64,000 nt of DNA from Bemisia tabaci (GCF_918797505.1 NC_092799.1:26846382-26910381), one strand, 5' to 3'. Shown: positions 1-11,772, counted from the first letter of the stretch. The notes: generated by a model from the sequence alone, not told the origin. A program made the numbers and translations.

Positions 1-321
1 GCTGAGAATTATTTATTATTTCATTTTCATTGAGACCAAGTTCATCTTTACAATCCTTGACTGTGCACTGAGGATTCAATATACAGTGAGCTTTGTACGA
101 TTCTTCCTTCAAGAAAGTGTCTGTACATGTTTTGCATTCTATTACACTTCCTTCATGAGTTGCTCTGTGATCGGTGAAGTAGCATTTTAATAGGAAACCT
201 AATCCACAAATATCACAAACAAATACTTGTTTCTGCTTTTTCGAGTTGTACTTCCTTCCTTTTTTCAATGGATTCACAGTGATGTCGGTAGGTTTTGTGT
301 CTTTTGTGTCTGGCGACAGAT
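1..321 (-). CDS. ZAD gene, exon 6 (first zinc fingers; partial)
   Basis: Starts after acceptor GTTTTTAG| and stays open to the window edge. A basic stretch (KKGRKYNSKKQK) precedes a C2H2 finger CDIC-x12-HRATH, then a C-x2-C-x12-H-x6-C degenerate finger. The rest of the exon or gene is outside the window. Confidence 0.8.
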
Positions 322-3300
322 CTAAAAACATAAACCACAAATTTGAGGAAAGTCGACTGAATTAGAGTGGGACACACTGATGATGAATTTTAGTAAATCT
401 AGGTTCTACAGACTTTTAATTGGGTCGAACAAATATCAAGAGAAAATTGGAAAGTGCTTGAATTTTCTGGACAAACTTGGACACTTTTTTAGATGTTGAC
501 AGGACTTTAGCTGATAGACTTTTGTTCATGAGAGCATAACTTTACTTTCAAAATTTTGGAAATCAATGAAAAAATAATATGAAAGATTATATTTAGTTTG
601 GATAGCTTCATTGTGATAAAATTTTCACGGAGAAAAATAATGGACATATCAAACATTTCCTTTGACTTATTAGTGAAAACTTAGCAATTGCAAATAAAAA
701 ATCACGCAAATTGTCTGATGCTGCCGGAGAGATAGTGTCAAAATTGCAGATACAGATAAAAAGAGAATAGAGTGTTTAGCAAATGGTTTGAGCATCAGTG
801 GTTTTCTCTTGGGTTATTGAGAGAATAAAAAGGTGGTTGCAAACATTGAAATGTACACTGCCTCATAACAGTAAGCAACCAAGTGGCTTCATAAGCAATT
901 ACTGATAATGTGAGTGATTTTTCTTCAATTCCAAAACATTTTCTGTTGGCCGTCTCACAACCAAATTCTATACTTCCTCCTTGCAATTCAGTCGCTCAAC
1001 TCTGGGAGCAAGAAGTGTTCCTTCTCTGGTGTGGAACTTGATGGTTGCCTACCATTCCTACCCCAAAGAAGAAATTCCCCTAATTTTTGGCACATTTTTC
1101 AGGGAAAAATGTGCACGGTACAAGGGTAAATACCATCATTTTGAGAGTCGAATGATGAGGCCTTGAGAAATTAAACCTGTCTCTGAGATGCTACTCTTGA
1201 CGCCTAATTGATCGCTGATGATCCTGGTGATTCTTACCTTCATCTGGTCTTGATATATCATCATTTGAGCATGAATCTCCATTTAATTGGTCTATTTGAC
1301 TTGCGACTGGTTCACCATTAATCATTCGATCAAGTTCTTTATCTTGCACTGCACCCTGGTACCTAAATGACGAAAGAAATCAGTTATATTTTGTCCTAGC
1401 ATTCAAAAGACTCAACATATTACAAAACAGAGGTGTAGAAACTTCTCAGCTTTTCTCTCAGAGGTTGCAGGAGGAATAGATTCTGAATAATGTTGGTTCT
1501 TTGATTCATGCAAAGGGAGGTTCGGAGATCTTCTCTTATGCAAGAATGTATACTTGACACTGATCAAAAAGAACGCAAATCATACAAATGATGTTACTTG
1601 TGTTTTTGCAAAATGCTTCATGTTAATTATGGGTTTTTTTCGCGAGCGGGAAGTTTGAATTGATGCATCAAAAAGTTAATATCTTGGTCAGGAGTTACTT
1701 CCAATCATTTTTGCTGCACAAATCATGTTCCAAATACAATTTTAAGGAGAAAATATAAATCATAATGTTTAGATCTCCACCTTGTCTGCGGTTCATTGAA
1801 AAGAGGATACTGGATATGTTAAATAATGATATCAAATGAAATGAAATAAAACTAATTTCAGAAGACATGCCTCAAAGGTAATTGTCGTTTTCTTTTAACA
1901 CGAGGAAAAGCAGGAGAGTCTGAATCAACCGCATCATTGGAAGGAACATTTAGCAAGTCAAAATCTTCCTTTTTAACGTCATTTAGCAAGTCAAAATCTT
2001 CCTTTATGGACTTTTTATTTCGCGGTCTTCCTCGTCTTTTGGGTGCCTCTGTTGCTTGGAATTCATCATTCAGATTGGGGGGGCATGTGAAAGACATCCT
2101 GGAATGATCTGCAAATGAAAATGAACGGACAAAAGTTCAAGCTGCAATTACATCACAAAATTAATGCAAGGTTGAGACTTGCACTACTAATCTTCTTATA
2201 TTTATTGGATTACATTCTAACATTAAGAGATCATTGGATTTTTTAAATGAACTGTCTTCAGATAAAGGCGATCTGTAAGTTGAATGGGATTTGGTAAGAG
2301 AGATATATTGAGAGATAGGTAGGGCAAAATGGTCCCCTTTTGAGAGTGCTACATACTATAGAGGAGTAAAATGACACATCAAAAGCAATACCTATTTCGT
2401 AAATTTTACTTGCACTTAAATTTTTTTTTTAGGAATCTTAACACATTTTCAAGAGCTGTCGTGGTATTCAAAGATTTCTTAGAATTCTGATCTGATTGAT
2501 GCTACAAATCAGATGCTGATTTCACCATAATTAAACTACAAAACGAATCACTTTGATATCGATTAAAGCACACTGCTGGCTGATACATTGTCAGCAGGGA
2601 CCTCAACTGTTATAAAGACAGTGACGTTTTACCTTATAAGTGATAGAATCAGTGATACAATTGTTTCATGCAGGTTCACAGAAGCAGAATGCAACATAAA
2701 GCTGCAGGCGAGAGCTTCTATATTATCTTACTTACTCATTTCTATCTCAGGATAGAGATCACTGGAATACACCATTTGAAGGTTGTCATCTGAGAGTTGG
2801 CTTATGACGCCATCCATCTGTGCAAGGTCATTTTTCATGTCTGTTCCCACCTATGAAAAGAGACAGAGCGATTATATACGTTTTAGTGAGAGTTGGATTT
2901 TATATTTGTTGGTTTGTAATTTTATGAAATAGGATCCATGCAAAAATTATTTAGAGAAAGAGAGGCACTGGCTTTGAGATGAAAAAGGAGGAACACAAAA
3001 TGTTATGATTTAATTTGGATAGTATTCTAATTATGTCGAAGGTTCACATGAAATGACATTTATATATGTCAGTATCCTGGGTTATGATGTTACAAGAGAC
3101 GAACGTGACAGTTCACTCCATCTTCAGTTCTCATCACTTTTTAGGACCATCAGAACCAGAGGGATCAGCAATCATTTTCAACGGTTGAAATTTCATAAAG
3201 ATTTAAATTATTATCTCTATCTTAAATTAATTCTGATTAATTGCTGCACTTTATGTAACAGAGAATCTGCACTTTATGTAACAGAGAATCTGCACTTTGC

Positions 3301-5837
3301 TTCATTATAAAGTTTCATCATAGAGAATATTTGTCGAATTTCAAAGCCAAATGTTGCTTCGTTTCTGAGAAAGAAATAAGAGGAGAAATGAAACTGGGCA
3401 ACTGAGAAGTTGTTCTCTTGAAAATTGGTGCTCCTGATATGGTGTTTCTTTTTATAAATAATTTGAGTTTTTGACTTCTTGTTCCTTCATTACCTTTTAT
3501 GCTATTTAGAACATAGGTAGGAGGTTAGATAGTTCTATTGAACTACTTACCTTCCTTTATTTTTGTGGTTAGCACTTAGTGGGCCATCCGTTGATTTATT
3601 AATGTTTTTTTACATGGGTGTATCTTCTCTTAGGTTCTGTTAATTTTTTGTAACCATTTTTTTGATACGACTTAAGGGTATAAGTTTTGATTATGTGAGA
3701 CTTTTTGTTTGATCAGTTGTAATTACTAATGGACCACTAGACAAGGTACGAATTTCAGCATTCTGATACATGTTTCTTAACCAAAATTTCACGTAGAACA
3801 CGATACGCACAACGAAAATTACCGAAATCAACTCCTTACGAAGATATTTACTGATTCTTGATGCGTGAATTCAAACCACCCGCTCATGAAAACTCAATAT
3901 TCTGCGTGATTCACATCGCGCGCTATACGTTATCATGACAGCCTCTGCGATGTAAAAATCTGGCAACCTCAATCTAAACGCTTTGGCTCAGCTATAGCAA
4001 ATTGCCTATACTTTGAACAACACATGGTGGGAAATCAACATTCCTCGACAGAGATGATTGCCGAAACCGTTGTAGTGCGCGATTTGATTCGCGTAGAGCT
4101 TTGAGTTTCTTGTGAGCGGGCAGTTCAAATTTCTCGTAATCAATGTGAAATAAAAACGTTAATATCTTCGTTAGGAGTTGGTTTCAGTAATTTTCGTTGC
4201 GCGAGTCGTGTTCTACGTGAAATTCAGATTAAGAAACATGTATCAGAATCCTTTAACTCGTACCTTGTCTAGTGGTCCATTGTCTATTATTCATTCCTCT
4301 TCCAGTACTTGCAGATGAAGTTATTATATTGTTAATAGATATTTTTATGATCCATTAGGGGGGTGATCCTGTTTTGTATCAACACCTATTTTGATTTTTT
4401 AGACATGTATTAGTCTTACCAGGTTTTGGTATTATATTATAATAATTTAATACCCTTCCGATTGCAAGAAGGAAACAAGAAAATCAGTGACTCAAGTAAA
4501 AAAATGCATGCATTCATTGCAAAATTTTAAAATAGCTCAGTTTCAACCTGTATTTTATGTTTTTTCAAAAAAGTACCAAGACAACCAAAAGAAGTTGTTT
4601 TTTCAAAGACTAGCCAAAATATACCTCTTTGACTGCAAATTTTTTGACAATAGAAGAAAATTTTCAAAAGAACTATTGGTTGGTTTTCTCACAAATCAAC
4701 AAAATAAGAGCAGAGATTTGCAACGTGCCAAACAGAAATGCGCACTTTTAATTTTAGCCATCAAAACAGGTTGCTGAGAAACATACCAGTTGCAGCAAGG
4801 TTTGCAGTCTATCCTGACCTTGGCGAATTTTGTCAAAAAAATCAATGGTGGCATGAAGCTGGAGGTTACAACTTTGACAAATAATGTTTGAAAAAACTCC
4901 ATCTTTTTCAACCTGGAAATAAAAAAGAATCAACAGAATTACCAAGATGTTAAAATAAAAACATTTGCTTTGCATATGTAGATATGGACTACTGTCTAGG
5001 ATAGATAGTACTGATAACTTTCCTTTGCTTTCGCTTCTGAACATACACATACACATGCTAAATGGAAGGAAAGTACTGGAATCACTTAGAGAAAATGGTT
5101 GAATGTTTGAAACTTGCTAGTTTCTCGGAGGTAAAACGTTAGTGTTCTAATTCAGTATAGAATTTTGACAAGTTGATATTGGAAACTACCGCGCAAATCA
5201 AATCTTATAATCGCTTTGTACAGCTTGCAATATAATACTTCAACATCAATGGAGTTGTTTCTTTCAAGATTTGAGTTTCCCTCATATGTTCTTTAAGGAA
5301 AAATCATCTCGATAGCCTGTTGACAAGTATTGGTATTCCTGGCAAACGAAGTTGTAAAGAGCACAACGGGAGCGAGTGAACTGCTGTTGCAATGGTTGAG
5401 CGAAGAAGTTGCAATACATAGTAATAGAAACACTATCTGACTGTTGCTACTTCATGAGATCACAGTCCAGCAAGGTTTAAAGATATAATTCTCTCCCCTG
5501 GGATAGCTCGTATCTAAGGATGATCGTTCGGCCGTTTGGCATGCAGCGTAACTGATTGCGCAGCTGTGATACTCATTTAGATGCATTTATTGGATCCCAA
5601 AGTTAGCTGGGTTGAAAAGCAGTTTTGGATGAAACACACTAGAAGGAAAAAACATAGTTTCCACGAAAAATCTTATGGATAGAAGTAATCTTAAAGAGTG
5701 GAGTAGATTGTTACCTTGAGGGGTAGATGTTGGTTGATGAAGGAACTGAGATCATTGATCAGATTGTTGTCACTAAATATAGGAACACCGTTAAAACTGT
5801 CGGAAGCACATAGTCGGCATTTAATTTGTAGCTCCAT
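1..5837 (-). CDS. ZAD / AT-hook / C2H2 zinc-finger protein, first six coding exons (3' end outside window)
   Basis: Likely nuclear DNA-binding regulator. Joining exons 5715-5837, 4787-4912, 2736-2850, 1871-2108, 1238-1362 and 1-321 gives one open frame of about 349 residues with every splice phase compatible. Seen: an N-terminal ZAD zinc-binding domain with C7-x2-C10 and C53-x2-C56; an AT-hook core RRGRPR at about 146-151 in a basic stretch; a tandem KEDFDLLN motif at 157-164 and 168-175 (33-bp DNA duplication); acidic linkers; a canonical C2H2 finger (C278, C281, H294, H298); and a degenerate second finger (C305, C308, H321, C328). ZAD proteins are arthropod-typical factors that dimerise through the ZAD, and more fingers are expected beyond the left edge. 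The start at 5837 has a CAAAATGG context, good for insects. Intron 4 appears to use a GC donor. An alternative is a shorter isoform reading through that donor to a stop at 1858. Confidence 0.85.
322..1237. other. intron 5 of the ZAD gene
   Basis: 916 bp of AT-rich DNA with no recognised repeat or exon. The flanking exons are phase-compatible without anything between them. Confidence 0.6.
1238..1362 (-). CDS. ZAD gene, coding exon 5
   Basis: 125 nt between acceptor TCATTTAG| and donor GAAG|GTAAGAA. Open only in the frame set by the proposed GC donor of exon 4. Encodes a polar, acidic linker and leaves 1 nt, completed as Asp in exon 6. Confidence 0.7.
1641..1745 (+). repeat. diverged fragment of foldback family FB1 (in intron 4)
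   Basis: Matches one inner arm of the FB1 elements at 3728 and 27787. Shared blocks are GAGCGGG, a GTTTGAAT run, ATGCATCAA, TTAATATCTT..GGAGTT and CATGTTC. It is clearly older than the two full copies. Confidence 0.55.
1871..2108 (-). CDS. ZAD gene, coding exon 4 (AT-hook; GC donor)
   Basis: 238 nt from acceptor CATTTGCAG| at 2109. Encodes the AT-hook RRGRPR with flanking lysines and a 33-bp tandem duplication (1948-2013) giving two KEDFDLLN motifs. No usable GT donor lies before the stop at 1858-1860. A donor of the form GAG|GCATGT at 1870 gives phase 2, exactly what exon 5 needs, so a GC-AG intron is the simplest model. Confidence 0.75.
2736..2850 (-). CDS. ZAD gene, coding exon 3
   Basis: 115 nt (38 codons plus 1 nt) between acceptor TTTTCATAG| and donor ATGA|GTAAGTAAG. 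Encodes an acidic linker. The leftover base joins exon 4 to make an Asn codon. Confidence 0.75.
3245..3300 (+). repeat. 23-bp tandem repeat, about 2.4 units (intron 2)
   Basis: TGCACTTTATGTAACAGAGA plus 3 nt, repeated at 3245 and 3268, with a partial third unit at 3291. Confidence 0.8.
3728..4281 (+). mobile_element. FB1 foldback (long palindromic) element, copy 1, in intron 2 of the ZAD gene
   Basis: 554-bp element with inverted ends AATGGACCACTAGACAAGG / CCTTGTCTAGTGGTCCATT. Inner arms of well over 100 bp are also inverted, so almost the whole element can fold back. It has no coding capacity. A second full copy, in the opposite orientation, lies at 27787-28341. No clear target-site duplication was found. 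Confidence 0.85.
4787..4912 (-). CDS. ZAD gene, coding exon 2
   Basis: 42 codons between acceptor TTTCCAG| and donor CTG|GTATGT; phase 0 at both ends. Carries the second ZAD pair, CQSC at residues 53-56, followed by the long helix typical of the C-terminal half of ZAD domains. Confidence 0.85.
5715..5837 (-). CDS. ZAD gene, coding exon 1
   Basis: 41 codons from ATG at 5837 to the donor AAG|GTAA at 5714; phase 0. Carries the first ZAD cysteine pair, CRLC at residues 7-10. The start is preceded by CAAA, a typical insect initiation context. Confidence 0.85.
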
Positions 5838-7022
5838 TTTGAGCAGAAAATATTGAGAAATATGTTTCAGACACTTCGGAGTTTTTCAGGGTTAACTACA
5901 TCATAACAAACACCTAACCAACAAAACACCTAATCGATGAACGATGAACGATGGCGAAGAAATTATAACCTGCAAAAAATCGGGAAAGCCAGGAAAGCAT
6001 GGATGAAATCGTAAACAACGCGGTCTGTTCGCGGGTTGTGGTGTGCTTTTAACAGTTTCAACGAATTAATTTTCTGTTTTATTACATTATATTTAAGTAA
6101 AAATTAATATCCGGAAGTGATTCATCTTTTTGCGGAGGTATTCATCCTCCCAGGTGTCATTTTTTCTTGAAAGAGCGCTGATGTTTTGAAGACCTGCAAT
6201 CACAGGTATGCACTTCTCCTGGTCCATTTCAGGTTTTATTTTCTTATATTTCTATATTATTCCAATTCTATGAACTCAAAGAAGTGGCGGAATAAAATAT
6301 CTGCTCATTCAAGCTTTATGTCATGAGACCATTAATTTTATCCATCTGAACTTTATGCACAGACTCATAATTGCACGCAGAAGAATGATTCCATCATCTG
6401 TTCCTACCGTAAAATTTGGATGAATTTTTTCTCGCTGCCATTTCTCTGAGACATCTCTAGTGCTGGGAATGCATCGTGGACATTTATCGGCTTGGAGCTA
6501 GTAAATTAATTTTCCACGACTGTCCTTTGGACCCTTCCTAAATGATGGTTACAATTTCCAAAAAATTCTTACAGGAGCTGTTAACTGTCAAGAGTCCATG
6601 CCGAATAAGTTTACACTATTTTAGACTGCAGCAGAAGACCCGCCATCTTGCTTCTTGTGTTTGCTTCACCTGCAAAAGTGATGTCAAATGATCTTCTGTT
6701 ATAGTTCGGAAGAGTGCAAACTTATTTGGTGTGGACTTTATGAAGGCATAAACCAAATCCGTCATACAATTAGATACTTGCATCGTCCATTCCATAGTAT
6801 ATAGCTTACTGAATTTAAGTTGTTATTCTCAGGGGCATTATACCACCGATAAGGAATGGTACCTGAGAAATTTCTAGTGTCAGAAATTAAAACCAAACAA
6901 ATAAGTTGGCAGGACACCATTCTTTCAAGATTGAAATAATTTGGGGGTGACAGATCCAAAACACTTATCTTTGTTATTGTTGATTTTGAGTTAGCTACAT
7001 AAATGTATACTTGGGGATACAT
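5838..7022. other. 5' flank of the ZAD gene; intergenic
   Basis: Should contain the promoter and 5' UTR of the minus-strand gene just above 5837. I see no convincing core promoter, repeat or other gene. Confidence 0.4.
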
Positions 7023-7300
7023 TTTATCTGCCTTTTTTTACCTTCCATGTACCCCGTTACCTCACTGCGCCTGGTTTATACCTTCCACTTCTAGTTGTCC
7101 CTCCCCTTTTCCGGTTTTTACTTCCTATATCGGGTTTTACTTTTATCCCGCAGTTGCTTTTTTTTACCTTCCACTTACCTGGTTACCTTACCGTACCTGG
7201 TTTTCACCCTCCACTTCTAGTTTTCCCTCCCCTTTTCCGGTTCTCACTTCCTATTTCGGTGGGGTTTTACTTTCTTTTCCCTGTCCCTCTCCCATTGCGG
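7023..7300 (+). repeat. pyrimidine-rich degenerate tandem array
   Basis: Loosely repeated roughly 20-bp phrase built on TTTTCCGGTTTTTACTTCC / ACCTTCCACTTCTAG, strongly C+T biased on this strand. Its open frame is compositional, not a gene. The same phrase recurs at 7669-7760 and 9125-9310. Confidence 0.6.
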
Positions 7301-7477
7301 GACCATTAGCCGCGGTCAAGTCGCCTGGGGCTGTATCGAGTGGGAACTCCTATCTTTTGTATTCCCCATGTTCTTTATTTTCTCCATTTTGTCTATTTTC
7401 CTTGATAGTCTTTTTACATAATCTCATTTATAAATTTAATTACTTGTGCTTTTCAAAAGTAAATAAGCAAATTGTGT

Positions 7478-7526
<49 letters not shown>

Positions 7527-7668
7527 GGATGTTAGTTGATTTGTATGTTAGTTGAGATCAAACGCATATTTTTGTATTGAGAAATTAATTGCATCAATAA
7601 GATATGCTTTGGGGCCCTAGTAGCCCTGTGGTTCTTCTATAACTATAAAAATTAATAAATAAATAAAT
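7301..7668. other. possible retroposon remnant with T40 tract and A+T tail
   Basis: Interrupts the pyrimidine array. Contains 40 consecutive T (7481-7520) and ends in ATTAATAAATAAATAAATC (from 7650), a tail style seen on non-LTR retrotransposons. No protein homology or target duplication is visible, so assignment is weak. Confidence 0.3.
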
Positions 7669-7760
7669 CACCGGTTTATTCTTTCCACTTTCAGTTTTCA
7701 CCTACAACTTCTAGTTTTCACGTCCTATTTCCGGTTACCATGACCTATTTTCGACTACGG
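7669..7760 (+). repeat. pyrimidine-rich degenerate array, continued
   Basis: Same TTCCGGTT / CTTCTAGTTTTCAC phrases as 7023-7300, resuming on the other side of the 7301-7668 insertion. Confidence 0.5.
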
Positions 7761-8396
7761 TAGGATTGCGCGTATGCTCCCTTTTTACCTTTTCGGAGAT
7801 GCACAGGATTGCGCGAATTTTCTGGTACTGAGAACTCAAATGTTGGCGCGAATATTCAATATTCGACGAGGAAGCGTTAATCTGGCAACCTTGGTAGTTT
7901 GCGGTAGATAACTACATCGCGGAAGACTGTTCATTCCTTCCTTTCTTACCTACATGTCTCTCTTCAATGGATAGCCTTTGCAGCACGAATGGCCCAGAGA
8001 ACTTTCATAGACATTTAAAAAGTGAACTAGGGGCCTGTGGCCGCCACGCGGTCACCAACCACTGATAGAAACTACACGTAAAAAATAGCAGAACAACCAT
8101 GCTCAAGTTTTTTCAGAGATGAATGGATTCAAAGCCCGGCGGGTGCACCTGAAAGAAAGCGTATATTTATCTCTCATATCATGTTTTATTTTTGATTAAT
8201 GTCTTTAAAAAGCTACCTACAGTTTTCCGAAAAGTTTCCGCGAATTTACCTAAATGATCTCAAATAAAAGTATCGAAAATTTCGACGTGATCGTTCTTTT
8301 TTTTCAAACGTAACAAAAGAAAAAATGAAATAGCATCCGAGTTTTTGAATCTTTGCGAAGAGGATACATATTTTCCCTGTAATTATGGTAAAAACT
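7761..8396. other. gene-free intergenic DNA
   Basis: Two AGGATTGCGCG motifs (about 7763 and 7804) echo the end of family B. Nothing else is recognised. Confidence 0.4.
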
Positions 8397-9125
8397 GGAG
8401 CAGCAAGTCAAGAATGATGACACGCAGTCCTACAGCATTCCTACAGTCTTGTAGGAATGTAGGCGCTAGTACATGCGTTTCACGTCAACTGACCGACTGC
8501 ACTGCATTTGACGCAATGCGTGAAGTATTCATTCAGTCTTGTAGCCGCTAATATGGGCTTGACATCGACCGCACCGTTTGGCGCAATGCGTGAAGTATTC
8601 CAAAAGTCTTGCAGGCGCTGATATACGTCCAACGCCAGCCGCACTGTGTTTGGCGCGATTATTCGAACTCGCGTTAGAATAATCCCGAATAATAGAGTTT
8701 AAAAGGCCTATGTTGTGTTTCGACGCCGTATGAGCATTCAAACGTTGCGTCGTTTCTCCCGATTAAATATTTTTCCCGAAAAAAGTTAGGAAAGCTCCTT
8801 ATGCCCACGACCATCATTTTATCTGTTCACTTCATTTATCATCAGAGGGTAGGCATTGATGACTTGTCAACTAACTAATCTAAACTAGCGTTAACATAAA
8901 AATGCGTTTATTTTCCGAGTGTTTCCTGTTTTGCCAAACTTCTACCTTAAATTAACTTCATTTTAAGTTCGCGCATTCATGTAGCAGACGTTAGGTTTCT
9001 ATTCGCGCATTCATGTAGCAGACGTTAGGTTTCTATTCGCGCAATCCTCATATGTTTTCTTAGACCTTTCGCGTAATCCTCATATGTTTTCCTCAGGCCT
9101 TTCGCGCAATCCTGGATTACCGCTA
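8397..9125 (-). repeat. family B interspersed repeat, copy 1
   Basis: Reverse-complement copy of 29130-29755. On this strand it begins with about 70-bp tandem units keyed by GCAATGCGTGAAGTATTC (8513, 8583). It ends with a duplicated 32-bp block (8972-9038) and several GCGCAATCC motifs. No coding capacity. Confidence 0.75.
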
Positions 9126-9310
9126 TTTTCGATTTCCACCTTCTACTGCCGGATTTACTTTTCTTTTCTTGTCCTCAAGTCCCACCTCTGGTTTTTATTT
9201 CTTATTTCCGGTTTTCACTTCCTTTTTTCCAGTTTTCATTTTCCGGTTCTGGTTTTTACCTTCCTTCTCTGCTTTTCCCTTCCCATTTCCGGTGTTTACA
9301 CTTTTCCGTC
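9125..9310 (+). repeat. pyrimidine-rich degenerate array
   Basis: C+T-rich phrases with TTTCCGGTTTT, the same style as 7023-7300. It abuts family B. Confidence 0.5.
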
Positions 9311-9327
9311 ATTCAACCATCATCTGC

Positions 9328-10610
9328 GCAGGAACTTGTGAAAATTTTCTTCCGAATAGAAATTTTCAGATAGGTACATAGAATCAAATTGCAGTCGGGA
9401 TTCTCAGAAAAATCGGAAGAAAAATATTCACATGTCCAGAAAATCTGTGTTTTATCAAAGGAACTTTGGCAACTACTAACGGCGACTCTCGTGCCATCAA
9501 GTGGAAGCGGTACTCTTGAAGGCGCTCTGAGCAACTATTCCGCCGCTGAAGTATTGCATAGTATCAGACGGAAATGAAGGCGCACTATTGTATGGAGTAC
9601 GGAGTAACCGGTATCGTTTACCACCGTGTAGAGTTCTTCTGATCTTTCGACACGCAGCTTTTGTTCGATCGATCTTTGTAAAACTTGGTAATAGGTGACA
9701 TTTTTTGCCAGGAAAATTGAATTTAAACTCAAATTTTCGAAGTACGAAAATCCAAGATGATATGTTACCTGAAATGTTACCTATCTTGGCGCGCTCTCTA
9801 GGTCATCCAACTTTGTCATCTATGTAATCTTTTCTGTTCAGTTTCAGAATCGATGCACTCTCGGCTTATCAAAACCTCGATATCGTCGCACTCTTCAACT
9901 TTCTTGTGTTGAAACTTAAAACATTCAAATCGGACCAAATCAACATAAGCGAGTGATATAAGGTGCTTCCAAAGCACCATAATATACCACTAGCTTGTGT
10001 TGATTTGATCCGATTGGAATGTTCAAAACACAAGAAAGTTAAAAAGTGCGCCGATATCGATATCAAAATTAGCTGAGAGTACATCGATTTTGAAACTGAA
10101 CAGAGAAAGATTAGATATATATCGATGGCAAAGTTCGAAAATCTCAAAGGCGCCAAGATAACATTTTAGGCCACAAATCATCTCAGATTTTCGTATCTCG
10201 AAAATTTGAGTTTTAATTAAAGTTTCCTGGCGAAAAATGCCATCTGGTACCAAGTTCCACAAAAATCAATCGAATAGAGGCTGCATACAGTAGAACCAAT
10301 AGGACTCCACGCGATGGTAATAACGATACTGCTGGTCACTTTGCATTACGATAGTGCGCCTTCATTTTCGTCTGATACCGTGCAATACCTCTGTGGCGAA
10401 ATAGTTGCTCAGAGCGCCTTCAAGAGTATCGCTTCAGGAGAGCCGCCGCGGCGCCGCCGCGCCGCTAGGATTGCCAAAGTTCCTTTGATATTTCACAGCT
10501 TTTTTGGATAACTTGTGATTATTTTCTTCCGATTGTTCTGAGAACTTCAGTTGCATTTTGATACTATGTATCTGAAAATTTCCAGAAGAAAATATTTACA
10601 AGTTTTCGCG
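9328..10610. repeat. 1.28-kb imperfect palindrome (foldback element)
   Basis: Two arms of about 640 bp in inverted orientation meet at GGTGCTTCCAAAGCACC, with the centre near 9970. Matching landmarks on both arms: TTCTTCCGA.., GGCGCTCTGAGCAACTAT, AAGGCGCACTAT, TTTTCGAAGTACGAAAATC and CAACTTTCTTGTGTTG. Short open frames inside are not gene-like. The right arm carries an extra GC-rich patch at 10440-10470. Confidence 0.85.
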
Positions 10611-10748
10611 AAAATAATGGTTTAATCACGGGGAATTCAGATTTCACCACATGCAGATGCTCATACGGTGTGATTGCCTAAACCGGTAGAACGGCTTTAA
10701 AGGTCTCGATACACGATCGAATTCCGGAACCAATTCTCATCCAAGCGT

Positions 10749-10814
10749 CGCATAGTGGATCGAGACAATCAGAGAGGTCGGACATGACATTTTTGACTAA
10801 AACTGCAAATTTTG
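10749..10814 (+). mobile_element. family D MITE, left part of a split copy
   Basis: Matches the left end of D copies at 19851, 36865 and 41242: AGTGGATCGAGACAAT, GAGAGGTCGGACAT, TTTTTGACTAAAACTGCAAA. The remainder of this copy is at 13011-13197. Confidence 0.7.
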
Positions 10815-11554
10815 TCATGGGAACGGAGTTCCCCATGATATTAGAATCGTTCCGTTGCTTTCGCTATGGGATTCCCTATACCTCTGCGACCTTGAGCGTT
10901 TTGCCCAGTCTCCGATTTTTGGTTGATTTTCCGATGTATCAAAAACCGTTGTATTTTTTAGCCAATCATGTCTCTACGTCAAGTTGTGTTCTTTGCTAAA
11001 ATTCGCTTTCAGCGAGTTTTTTTCCACCTTAAGATGTCGTGTCTGACTGGTAAATCTGCGCAGAACCACGAAGTTCCGTTTTTAGGCAAATTCTTTTTTT
11101 TGGGAGGTTCTGATTGGTTATTTTTCGCCATCAGTTTTGTGTTCGTTGGTGCAAAAGATCGCCTACCTCGGTGTTCTTGAGAAGCCGCCATTATCCCACC
11201 TCAAATTTTAAACATAGATATAAAGAAATAATAACCATCGTACAAGGTGGAAAATTGCTCTGGAGGACCCGTTACGGATATATGAGCCAAAATCAGAACT
11301 CGATTGATGGATTTAATCCATGAATACAGAAATATTGCCTCAGCTTACTGCCGCGATCGCAAATGCATACTGAGATGAACCTTGTGACATATGACAGCAT
11401 AGGTAAACAATGTCTCACAGAGTAATGCGGTTAATCCGTTTTCTCTTATGACGCCAGTGGCCGAACTGCCGAAATCTCAAGGTTGTCTTTTGTGAAGCCC
11501 CGCTCAGCGTCCGAGATCACTTAACTGTTCTGTTTTCTCCCGACGCTCCCAAAC

Positions 11555-11660
11555 GGCGAGATGGCTCAGTCAGCAGAAACACCATTCTGGCATTGGGAGT
11601 AAATCACTTTTTGTGCGAGCGGGGGTTCGAATCAGGGGACAGTTAATTTTTACTGGTTGT
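11555..11660 (+). repeat. tRNA-like (SINE-type) fragment
   Basis: TGGCTCAGTCAG (11562-11573) resembles a pol III A box and GGTTCGAATCA (11634-11644) a B box, about 60 bp apart. A clean tRNA cloverleaf is not apparent, so a SINE head is likelier than a tRNA gene. Confidence 0.45.
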
Positions 11661-11772
11661 ATTGAAAGTTTTAGACCAATCATCAAACAATAATTAATAC
11701 TTGGCAACTTAGGAAGCACATAGGTCCCTTATGATGCGTATTCAGGCATATGTGTAGAGTAAAAATATCATA

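Noticed and set aside
7003..7539. 178-codon open frame rich in Phe, Pro and Ser
   Set aside because: It follows the pyrimidine-rich array and runs into a T40 tract. The composition alone explains the frame.
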